64,000 bases of DNA, from NCBI RefSeq assembly GCF_018143015.1, contig NC_054751.1, forward strand, positions 15,237,292 through 15,301,291, in the 5' to 3' direction. The notes beneath the pieces are model-generated. The model ran no database searches, was not told where the DNA came from, and saw only the letters and a program-made list of their open reading frames with translations. Of this stretch, positions 44,510-54,260 are shown piece by piece. Numbering within the stretch: position 1 is the first letter of the stretch; every line of letters begins with the position of its first letter. Origin of the DNA: Lytechinus variegatus. Its lineage: Eukaryota; Echinodermata; Echinoidea; Temnopleuroida; Toxopneustidae. The translations under genes were made by a program, and so were the position numbers.

Positions 44510-47381
44510 CTGGAATAAAAAGAAAGAAATCGCAACATCAGATTAGTAATCTTTAATATTATTTGCTTGTTCAAGGGCAGTGTACTATAAAACTCTACTA
44601 TTTATTGTACTGTAGGTTTACTGTACCATGAACAACCTTTAATGAAGAGTAACATAATAGTACCTTGAATATAATAGGACTTCATGTTTTCACAGAAAAG
44701 TACCCATAATTTCCAGAAAACAAGGATTTAATGAGATTGTTTTTGAAATTTTGAAAACTAATTATCACCATACCAGTGTAGATCTACATGTAGATCAAGT
44801 TCCTTCACATAATTACAACTTTATGAAATCATGAAATCTAAGCTGAAAAAGACCACACTGAAGATTACAGATACAGATAATCACATATGGGACAGTGTAT
44901 GGGGCCTGTACTTGGAAAAGGACCCATCATCTTTTGGGAATATCATACAATGTACATATATGTATTTTTCACTATCTAAGCAAATTACACAATTTCTACT
45001 AGAATCGTTTGACACGTACATGTATTTTTTACTTATAATACAGAGTAACACTCGGGAGGTAATTTTGTTGGATACCAGTTTTACCATCCATACTTATTTT
45101 AAATTATTACCACAATTAGAATACATATTTTGACCAAAGCATATGTTCCTCCCTCATCGTTACCTACATGTATGCCACACTTCTACTACAATTTCAGGTT
45201 ATGATCTTCATGTAGCTTTCTGATATCAATCAACAAATTGTTAAGTGTTCAAAAGGTATTTTCAAACAAAATTTAAAAGTAACCAAGAGAGGGCGCTAAA
45301 TGAAATCAAAATCAAAATTCAAATTTTTCACAAAGAATGAATGAATGAATGAAAAAAAGATATACATGTAATGTTCACAATATTAACTCTTCCTTTTGTG
45401 AGAATGGAATGTTTATGAAATTCACACTTTTTATCTTAAGCCTTAGACATACATGTATGCTGTATGTAAAATAAGATCAAGATATCTACAGTAGATATTA
45501 AATAAGTGCTTTGCACTTTTGATGTTACATTATCTCAAAAGAAAAAAAAACAGTTCTGCTTTAAATCTTTCCTCTGAATTTCTAAGAGAAAATAAAATAA
45601 AATACATAAATGTGCCCTGTGATACATGTATGACACCTTTAACAATAAGTAAGCTGGAGGGTCAAATTTATTGACCCCCCTCACCAAATGTGTGACTTTG
45701 GCCTGATTTTTTTAAGGGTGCCTCTTTTAACAATATTAAGTCTAGGGCATATTTTGAGATCTTATGGCAGTTTCAAAATTATGCAACATTTTGTAAGTGC
45801 ATGTCAGACCAAAAATCGTTCAGAAATTTTATTTTCATGAAATAAAGTTAATGTAAATTGTGTTTTCCAACAAAAATCATACATGTATGATAATTTTTAG
45901 TTTTTGCTGGTTTAAATTTATTTATTTCATGCTAGTAATGATCGCAAAAGGGTCCCTGATAAATTTCAAAGAAAAAAAACATAGGTTTGAAAAATAAAAA
46001 AAAATACATTTATAAGAAATTCACAAAATAAAATACATAGGAAATTAATTGTTTGGGCATTTTTTTTTTACATTTGTTAGGGATATCAAAATCAAAATTG
46101 GCTTTCTTCTAGCTATCTCAATTGAATTAAAGGCAAAAACACAACACTGAATTTCAGATAATGCCCACAATTTTCTACCAATTATTTCCATCCATATTTG
46201 ACTATAAAAACATATGGAGATTTCAGTTTTCACACGATGTGGATTTGAGATCTCACTCTTACCCAATTACAATTTTCCGCCCATGTGCATTATGCAATAC
46301 TGATCAATCGCTACAGAAGAAAAGGATAATTTCCGAATGTAAATGATAATTGATATGATTTAAAATAGTTAAAGAGTTTATATTGTAAATCTCAGGCGTT
46401 TTCTGGAGTTCATAAATCTTTGTGAATCAATCACATTTTAAAGGTCAGAAAACACTCTGGAATCGTTAATCCTTCACTGAAATTTAGATACTACAATCAA
46501 TTTTCTTATAAAAAAATTACAACCTCTTTCTATAACAAAGAAAATATCTCCATGGAGTTTGGTATATGTACATGGTGTGGATTTGATATAGGCCTACAGT
46601 GTATATCATCCTGATCCAACTCCTAGTAAAATTTTCCTCACTTGTGTAATTAGAGCAATAATAATATTGATCACTCGCCACAGAACAAAAAAATATAATT
46701 TCATAATGTACATGTGATATTATTTTTATTTTGTATTTCATTTCAAATAAGAAATGATTGAAAGACAAAAAAGGTGATATGAATGCGATTTAATTTCAGA
46801 GTTGAAAAAAAAATTGTGGGGCTTCAATTGTTTTTGGAGTTCACAATCTTCTGAATCAAGCAACAAAATTTAGATTTGAATGTCAGCAGGATTTGTTTTG
46901 AAAGCAAAAAATCACAAATTTCAGTTCAGTTCGGAAATTGCAAAACAGCTGTAATACAGATACTTTCCTGAGCCACAATTCAAAAAAATAAAAACTATGC
47001 TACAAACTACATGTATAACAAAATTCTCATTTTGCATGTTCTTCAACTAAAAATTTCCAGAGAGACAAGTACATGTATATTGTTTTTTTTTTTTTAGGTA
47101 CACTGTATAATGGACATTACTACTTCTGTATATACACTATACAGTATGTATTATTTTGTTCATTAAGAATGTTTTGATTATGCATGGACCTACCACTCTG
47201 ACCATGGATTATGAAAGGGCTCCACACTACTGGTCCAACCTGATCATGTCAGACCAGTAGATACCAAGTTTTTCCAATTTTTACTGGTCCGCACCTAAAA
47301 TTTACTGGTCCCCCAAAATAGAGAAAAATATAAAATAAGACTAGTTTATTTTGCCGTCTTTCATTAACATACAAACAAACA
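44510..47381. other. Intron or intergenic DNA upstream of the PCED1-like start
   Basis: AT-rich with no exon recognised and many TACATGTA octamers. If the 5' exon near 51 kb belongs to PCED1, all of this is one intron. Confidence 0.4.
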
Positions 47382-48162
47382 GTAGGGGAAGGCGGGGTAG
47401 AAATAATTACCTTGCCTTTAAATTTGATTCATGGGAAATGTTTCTCACCTACATATAACTTTCTACCCCCACACTGAAAATCATCTGACCTTTGAAAAAA
47501 ACGATGTCAAATGGCTCAACTTGCCCCATATATGGGGTAAGTTAAGCCACAAAAACTACGTACAAAATGTATGGGGGGGGGAGAACCAGCATGTCAATTT
47601 TTTGTTTAAAGTCTTTTCACTTGCTAATTCTCTATAAATACTAACATCCTTTAAAAGGAAAAGAGCAGTCATGTAAATTTGCTCCTTTCAGCCTGCATTT
47701 CAATTGATTTCTATGGTTTGTTTTTTAAGATACATTACCATAAGAATTACCATGGCTCAACTTGCCCCATGCTGTTTGGCTCAACTTACCCCAGTCCAAA
47801 CTTAGTGCGATAATTTTGTATCCACACATTTATTATGCATCCATCATATAAAAGACTATGACAAGAATGAAGATCCATACCTGTACTAACAATGTTGTTA
47901 TCATGTCTTTACTATATTTAAAGACGTGTGTGTGTAGCACTTATCTATTTCACACTCTTTTTTACTTTTTGGGCTCAAATTCATAATTTTCCCTCTAAAA
48001 AACTACTTTTTGTTTCAAAGTGGAAAACAATGTGGTGGGGTTAGGGGTTGTGCTATGGGTCATCAATACACGATACCACCACAATGTCTGACTCATTCAT
48101 TATTGGCCTCGGGCTGGTGGCTCAACTTGCCCCTATGCTCAACTTACCCCGCCTTCCCCTAC
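47382..48162. mobile_element. Inverted-repeat MITE (GTAGGGGAAGGCGGGGTA)
   Basis: GTAGGGGAAGGCGGGGTAGA at the left, and inverted GTAGGGGAAGGCGGGGTAAG at the right. Repeated GGCTCAACTTGCCCC blocks occur inside (47513, 47754, 48119). Its ends resemble those of the MITE at 6812-7034. About 780 bp, with no coding capacity. Confidence 0.82.
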
Positions 48163-48481
48163 ATACACTGTATGCATACGCACACAACATAATTCATGAG
48201 AGCCATTTTTTTCAGATGCCAGAGCAATTTTCATAATTTACAAAAGAGGAGAAAAATGATTATAGTTATCAAGGACAGACCTGCACCAGTATTAAAAATA
48301 AAAGAACGCAAAAGTTTGTAGAAATGCACTTCAGTCAACTCTTCTTTTCATGCTTTCCTTGAATTTTTACTGAATAAAGATCAAGAACATAAGAGAGATT
48401 AGTCAGAAAACCATATGAAAAGCAAAAGAAGGAGAGGTGTATCTACCCAGATACTACATCCCAGCAGAATATACATGTATG

Positions 48482-49087
48482 TAAAGGTGAAGTCCATCCC
48501 AGCAAAATGTTGAGTTGATTAAATAGAGAAAAATTAAACGAGCATAACACTGAAAATTTCATCAAAATCAGATGTACAATAAAAAAGTTATGACATTTTT
48601 TGGTGAAAATAAGTTTCGCTTATTTTCACAAAACAGTGATATGCACAACTCAGTGACATGCAAATGAGAGAATCGATGATGGCCCCTCACTCACTATTTC
48701 TTTGTTTGTTTGAATTATACAATATTTCATTTTTTTTTACAGATTTGACAATAAGGAACAACTTGATTGAATCATATAGTATTAGACAATGCTAATTCCA
48801 CATGTTCAGGAAGAAATTTATGGTTGTTTCACAGATCAGGGAGAAACTTTGGATATTTCATATAATAAAATACAAAAGAAATAGTGAGTAATGTCATCAG
48901 TCTCCTCAATTGCATGCTGACAAGGATGTGAATATAACTGTTTTTTGTGAAATTAAGCAAACTTTAAAATGTCCTAACTTTCTTTAATATTTTACATCCG
49001 ATTTTGATGAAATTTTCATTGTTATGTTTGTTGGATTTTTCTCTTTTTTTCAAATCAACTTTTTGTTGGTGTAATCTTGTACTTTAA
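48482..49087. mobile_element. Long hairpin MITE (TAAAGGTGAAGTCCATCC)
   Basis: Arms of ~250 bp: GAAAATTTCATCAAAATCAG near 48569 faces its inverse at 48993-49012, and TTTTCACAAAACAGTGATAT faces an equivalent near 48930. Ends are TAAAGGTGAAGTCC and ...TACTTTAA. Confidence 0.87.
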
Positions 49088-49574
49088 GAGTACGAGTTGC
49101 CACACTGATTAGAATGGTCCTCTAGTGAAAATACATGTATATACATAAATAAATCACCTGTTTACAGTACACTCTAGCTGACTAATCCAATCTCCACAAA
49201 TCAAATCCAAGGAAGGGAAACTAAAACATGTTACCTCTATGTAGTGCAACACCTTGCAATTATCATGAAAGAACTGTCAAAGATCCCCTTCACTAATAAA
49301 AGCCAAGCCATTAATGAACCTCACCCTGAAGAGCATGAATAGAAGATAACAAGCCCCAAACAATGGGACTGCCAGGACAGGGGATTAAGGGATTAAAACT
49401 ACATGTACAATAGAGTGGAAGTATGTGTTGGTATTTCATATTGTTAAGCATGTGGCTTTTGTTAAGCTTGTGGTCATTCTATTCAGTAGGCCATTAACAG
49501 GTCCTTTACAAAATTGGCACAAGTTTGATCCTTTGAAGAAATTGGTTGTGTGCAGAACCACTACTGATGATGAT

Positions 49575-49650
49575 AATAATAATTTCTAAAGCGCTAAATC
49601 CACATTGATTATGTGCTCAAGGCACTCATTGCTGTCAGCATTATGAAGAA
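49575..49650 (-). repeat. SINE/LINE 3'-tail fragment
   Basis: On the - strand, GAGTGCCTTGAGCACATAAT then GCGCTTTAGAAATTATTATT. This is a tail of the type shared by SINE family A and the LINE remnant. Confidence 0.5.
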
Positions 49651-50100
49651 TAGGAAAACTAAATAAACTCCCTTATTCTTATAAATCAGTGCCCAAATTA
49701 CTTGTAATTACATTCTTTACAAGCCCTCTGGGTAAATTGCCACAAGTCTAAAATCACTCTTCTCTTTTTTCCATTGGTCTCATACCATGTGGACCCGACA
49801 TGGTCTAATCATGATTTGCGTACAACCAGTTGTTCTGTAATTCTTGAAATGCCATTTATCCAACTTCTATTTACTACTATTTGGTTCAAAAATTGCCATT
49901 TAACCCATTAACCATTTCTTCTGATTTCCAGTTGAGCTACATTAAATTCACCGAGTCCAATACCTTTTATGTAAATCTATGGCAATATCATTTGAAAAAT
50001 TGCAAAATATAAGCAGATAGAGATTAAATGGCAGATCAATATACTGTGTAATTTGTACTTGAAATTAAAAGGAATTAAGTATCAAACAAGACAAAAGAAA

Positions 50101-50237
50101 ATTCATTACAAGGTCAGTTTTATTGATAATAACAAAAAACATATTGTATATGAGCATGTTGTATATGAACATGTAGACTGAAAGCTTCACTCTCTTGTCA
50201 ATTCTGCTGGACATCTGGGTTCACCACACCTACATAT
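50101..50237 (-). other. Possible 3'-terminal exon with poly(A) signal
   Basis: On the - strand, an acceptor-like AATATGTAG is followed by a short open stretch (VVNPDVQQN stop in one frame, CGEPRCPAELTRE stop in another). AATAAA lies ~100 bp on (near 50130). No upstream partner exon or homologue is recognised. It could equally be chance. Confidence 0.25.
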
Positions 50238-50965
50238 TTAGAAATAAAAAAGGACAAAATGTTTCAAAATTCTTTGAAATGGAAGGAATTTCAGCTGTCT
50301 ACCAGACCTGTCAGTGTCATTTTATTTAGGAGTATTTAATTAGGTTCCGTTCCATGCAGCAACTTAATTTTTTTAATTAACTTATGCACCATGTGCACCA
50401 GTCCATGGCCATGTATGGACCATTTAATTTTCACGTGAATTCTGATAGTTAAAATTATATCTGACAACCTTAAAGTTATCGTTATGATCTCTCAAACATT
50501 CTAAACACCTGCAGAATAACGGCAAAAACTCAAACCTAAAAAAAAACTTAAGTTACTAACCAAACTGAGAATGAGACGAGTTTTTTTACCTGCACATCAT
50601 TTTTTTAAAAATTCCCCTTGTTTCTGTTCTAAATAGCATTTTTACATGGTCATGATTAAATTATTGCACATTCATTAAAAAAAAACGCGCAAAACCCTAT
50701 TCAAAAGTGACAATGAGACTCTGAGTCTGAGTGAGTGACACTTGACACATACGGGAGTCGAGTTTTGAAGCTTTCGGCCCGGGGACTTTCCCCGCTCTGA
50801 TCAACTCGACGAGCCATGCTCTCCTGTTTTTATCCCTGGCCCTGCACCCTTTTCCTCATTCAAATGACACGTTGACAGATATCGGTAGTGGGAATTACAG
50901 ATAACACGTTGCATAAACAAATATCAACATCTGCAAAAAATCTTAGAATTCAAAACGATAATTAC

Positions 50966-51250
50966 CTTACAACGAAGTGGAGATGATTTCAAAGAAGAAT
51001 TAATTGCAAGTTCGTTCGAACTCCGTACGTGACATCCGAGCGCATAGAGTTAAATGTCCGAGCGCCAACTAGCCGAAAAAAAGGATCGAGCATATGCGTT
51101 CGCCGCATTATCGAGTGTTTCGTCAACTATTTTGTCTGTCAAATTATCGAATCTGATATGATTTCTTTCCTTGATTTTGATTGACTTAGAAACATAGTTT
51201 CTATAAAGTGTCGGGAGGAAAAAAAACAGGTGTTGTCTGATAAAACACCC
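50966..51250 (-). promoter_or_regulatory. Possible CpG-containing promoter and non-coding 5' exon
   Basis: CpG-rich against an AT-rich background. On the - strand it ends in TTGTAAG|GTAATT or CGTT|GTAAGG, usable donors. No open frame with an ATG reaches the donor. It could be the 5' exon of the PCED1-like gene, whose first coding exon has an acceptor 18 bp before its ATG. Confidence 0.35.
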
Positions 51251-51289
51251 GACCAATCGAGATTGAGGGGATCCCTCACCTACCCTTCC

Positions 51290-52487
51290 CAGGGGCGGCG
51301 GAACTGGGGGGGGGGCCCTCCCCCCAAAAAAATCCCTGTTGGAAAAAATGTCTCTTTTTCAAAATGGAAAATGTCCTTTTTCAAAATGAAATGTGCCCTT
51401 TTTCAAAATGAAATACCCTTTTTGAAGTAAAACGTAATACATTCCAGGTTAGAAAATCACAAAATGTTTATCAGTTTCGTATATTAAGGTATACTCGTCC
51501 TAATAAATTATGGTTACAAAAATGCATAGAATGTTCAGTTCTCAGGTTGGAATTTCACATATTTTGTGCTTGTGTTTCGCGCTCGCATCAAGTAATGTTT
51601 ATTGTTTAAGGTACTCATTCTGTTCCTGCATACAAAAAGTGCTTAGAATATCCAGTTTTCAGGTTAGAAAATCACAATTTTCTGGCTCGCGCTTCGAGCT
51701 TGCATCAATAATTGTTCAGTAAGATATTTATCCTGTTCATACAAAAATTCTTAGAATGTCCAGATTACAGGTTGGAATATCACACATTGTTTGCTCATGT
51801 TTTGCGCTCGCACCATTATTAAGGGAGTCATTATGTTCCTGGTTAAATAAAATGCCTATAGGCCTATGTCCAGCTTTCTGGTTAGAATATCACAAATTTT
51901 CAGCTCGCTTCGCACTCGCATTATTCGATTGATGAGATTATGTAGCTCGTATTATATTCATGAGTCACTAAATGCAGTCTTTAAACGGTTCTTTTTCAGG
52001 TCGGTATATTTAAAATTTCAGCCGCGCGCTTCGCGCTCGCATTAATTCTTTAGTTGGATCCACATCCTTTTTTCATGATACAAGAACTGCTCGGAATGTT
52101 TACTTTTCATGTCTAATTACATGAAACTTCAAAAAGTTTGAGCTCCTGATTCGCGCTCGGAACATCTCGCAAGGACGCCTTCAGTCAAGAGTTTTATAGG
52201 TTTATAATTGACCAAAAAGCTAGTTTCACAACTTCAGATATGATTTCTTTCCAAAAACTGGTCGCTAGTTTTCGAAAAACTAAAACCTATATATACATCT
52301 TATCAATTAGAAATCACTTTAAAAAAAACTTTGCTCAACTTATTTACTACAACACACACAACTTCTTCACACAGATGATAAATCTCATGGTGAAAGTATC
52401 CGTTTGCACCAAAATGCCCTTTTTGGCACGTATAAGTGCCCCTTTTTTACTTTGACACCCAAACGAAATTACGTTCCGCCGCCCCTG
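51290..52487. mobile_element. hAT-like non-autonomous element built on a tandem array
   Basis: Terminal inverted repeats CAGGGGCGGCGGAAC and GTTCCGCCGCCCCTG. Flanks ACCCTTCC and ACCCTCTC agree at 6 of 8 bases, fitting an old 8-bp hAT duplication. Inside the left end are G and C homopolymers and short TTTTTCAAAATG repeats. The body is the array at 51438-52170. Confidence 0.8.
51438..52170 (+). repeat. Seven diverged copies of a ~110-bp unit with CGCGCTTCGCGCTCGC core
   Basis: Each unit reads roughly AGAATGTCCAGTTTTCAGGT, TAGAATATCACAAATTTT, CAGCTCGCGCTTCGCGCTCG, CATTA. Copies begin near 51438, 51526, 51646, 51754, 51865, 51988 and 52095. Confidence 0.85.
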
Positions 52488-52489
52488 AC

Positions 52490-53435
52490 CCTCTCCAATA
52501 TGGGTTCAAATTATTTACATCAGAGCTACCCCCGGAGCTACCCCATAGCCACTGGGACCACCACCCCCAAAAAAAATACAAATGGGGAAGCGGCTCGATC
52601 TATAGGTTAATACTTTCTTTTATTCTGGCGACAGAATTTAGTACAATATTATTAGTAAGGACTCACTCACTACACTATCCCGCGTTTTTATTTTTTTAGC
52701 CATGGAAAGGAATGCGGGATATTTTGTACACTATACACCTAAATCCCTAATTATGAGCGATCTAAGCTGCAGCGACCCATATTTGTTTTCAATAGTTCAG
52801 CGACGCGATGAGTGTATGGAACTGCCCCCCCCCCCAGTGATCTTGAGTGATATGATCCCCCTCTCTGTCTATCTATCTTTATTCAATCACTCCTATAATG
52901 ATTCCCCCCCCCCCCTCCACCATCTCTTCATCTCGATCACACGGTACCGCAATTTATCTCAATCACTGAGCATTTTTATAATATTTCAATCTCTCATTTA
53001 AACTCTGAAACGATGAAAACGAATGCATGTATCTATTTTTATTTACTATGTTTATTTCCCAATGATCACAGAATGATGATAGTGTAACGCGTAACCATGC
53101 ATTGGTTAATAGGTGCCATCGGGCAATCACAGTAAAATTGTATCCCTTTAAACATTAACTAAAGGAGGGGTGGTTTTGAAATCGCTTGTATGAGTATGAC
53201 TTCTTCTGTTTTTCGACAAATTGAATTTGTTATTATTTACCCCTGTTGGTCGTTTCCTTCTTCCTGGAATTTCCACTTTTGAAAACCCTGAAAGTGACAA
53301 CGGGGGCTCACGTCCTCTTGATATCCCTTTCATATTTGGAAGTTACACAAACATGACAAATGAAATATAGACTCAAATGGACGTCATGATCTAAAAAGAG
53401 AATCAGAATAATGTGTAAAAAAAGTCTAAGCAGGC
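52490..53435. other. Intergenic or 3' UTR of the LDLa-domain gene
   Basis: No coding exon. C/G homopolymers near 52825 and 52905. TTTATT (- strand AATAAA) at about 53040 and 53052 could end the LDLa gene's transcript. Confidence 0.4.
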
Positions 53436-53439
53436 CATC

Positions 53440-53846
53440 GTTGCAATGATAGCTTTTATAATCTAGGCGGAGGCTGCAGTTATTAGCTTTGCTGTTATGC
53501 TGAACGCAACGGGACGTGTGGCAATGACTACGAATTTGTGACTCGTATTCCGCAGTCTTTGCCACATCAGATACCAGTATATCGTTTGAGTTCAGCATAA
53601 CAGTAGAGGTGCCGTGGCCGAGTGGTCTAAGGCGCCTGGCTATACATGGAAAGTCCGGGGTTCGATCCACAGCCGCGGCATCTATATGCCCGTGAACAAG
53701 GCATTTAATCTACAATGCTCTTTTATCCTGCTTTCAAATAAATGGAAATGCTGAATGCATTATTGGTAACTTGGTGTGTACTTTAAAAAAAAAATAACAG
53801 CAAAGACTGCAGTCTCCGCCTAGATTATAGGCTATATTGCAATGAC
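53440..53846. mobile_element. Hairpin (foldback) element split by a SINE
   Basis: The left arm 53440-53505 (TTGCAATGATAGC...ATAATCTAGGCGGAGGCTGC...CTGTTATGCTGAAC) is inverted in two pieces: 53590-53603 (GTTCAGCATAACAG) and 53801-53846 (CAAAGACTGCAGTCTCCGCC...TAGATTATAGGC...TATTGCAATGA). A nested hairpin TGTGGCAATGACT / AGTCTTTGCCACA forms the top. It lies downstream of the LDLa gene. Confidence 0.87.
53604..53793 (+). mobile_element. tRNA-derived SINE (family B) with 7-bp target duplication
   Basis: Begins TAGAGGTGCCGTGGCCGAG. The tRNA-like head 53611-53679 has a perfect 7-bp acceptor stem (GCCGTGG/CCGCGGC, one G-T), A box TGGCCGAGTGG and B box GGTTCGATCC. Its T-stem carries two mismatches and the length is 69 nt, so it is a tRNA relic, not a working gene. 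The body includes GTGAACAAGGCATTTAATCT and the 3' end is A10. ATAACAG occurs on both sides (53597-53603 and 53794-53800). Confidence 0.88.
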
Positions 53847-54045
53847 TACTATATATTTATGGTAAATTCACCACAGTAACAATGGTAACTCCCGCGAAAT
53901 TCTCGACTTTGAGTGGCCGTTGAGCATTGTTGCCATGGACTTGTGCAAATGTCTATCAAATGCAAATCAGAATACAGTCATGCAATATGAAATGCATGTA
54001 TAATCATGAAAATTTGGAAGAATGTCTGAATTAATTGTACTTGTT

Positions 54046-54260
54046 CTAGAATAATTCACACGCAAATGGCATTGGTCTCATCTTTTGGCAGTTGGCATCC
54101 AGTTCATCGGCGCCGTTCGGGCAGTCCCTGACGCCGTCGCACATCTGACACTCGGAGACGCAGAGCGACGCCGGCCCCTCAACGTCACCCTCGTCGTAGC
54201 AATGGAAAGAATCAAGAAACTCGCCATCGACCTCCTTCTCCAGCTCGTTGACACAGTATT
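54046..54260 (-). CDS. LDLa protein exon, module 2 and C-terminus
   Basis: Acceptor CTCACGTAG, stop TAG at 54046-54048. The second base of the DxxDC-x-D box is Asn (CPNGADE), a mild departure from the calcium-binding consensus. Confidence 0.85.

Noticed and set aside
50705..50816. Short - strand frame starting MARRVDQSGESPRAESF
   Set aside because: 37 codons, no donor, no homology recognised.
51050..51256. 68-codon - strand frame near the CpG patch
   Set aside because: No recognisable domain, and the following donor cannot be reached in frame. Likely 5' untranslated or intergenic.
53611..53679. Functional tRNA gene (Leu/Ser-like)
   Set aside because: Good acceptor stem and A/B boxes, but only 69 nt, T-stem mismatches, followed by a SINE body, poly(A) and target duplication. 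It is a SINE head.
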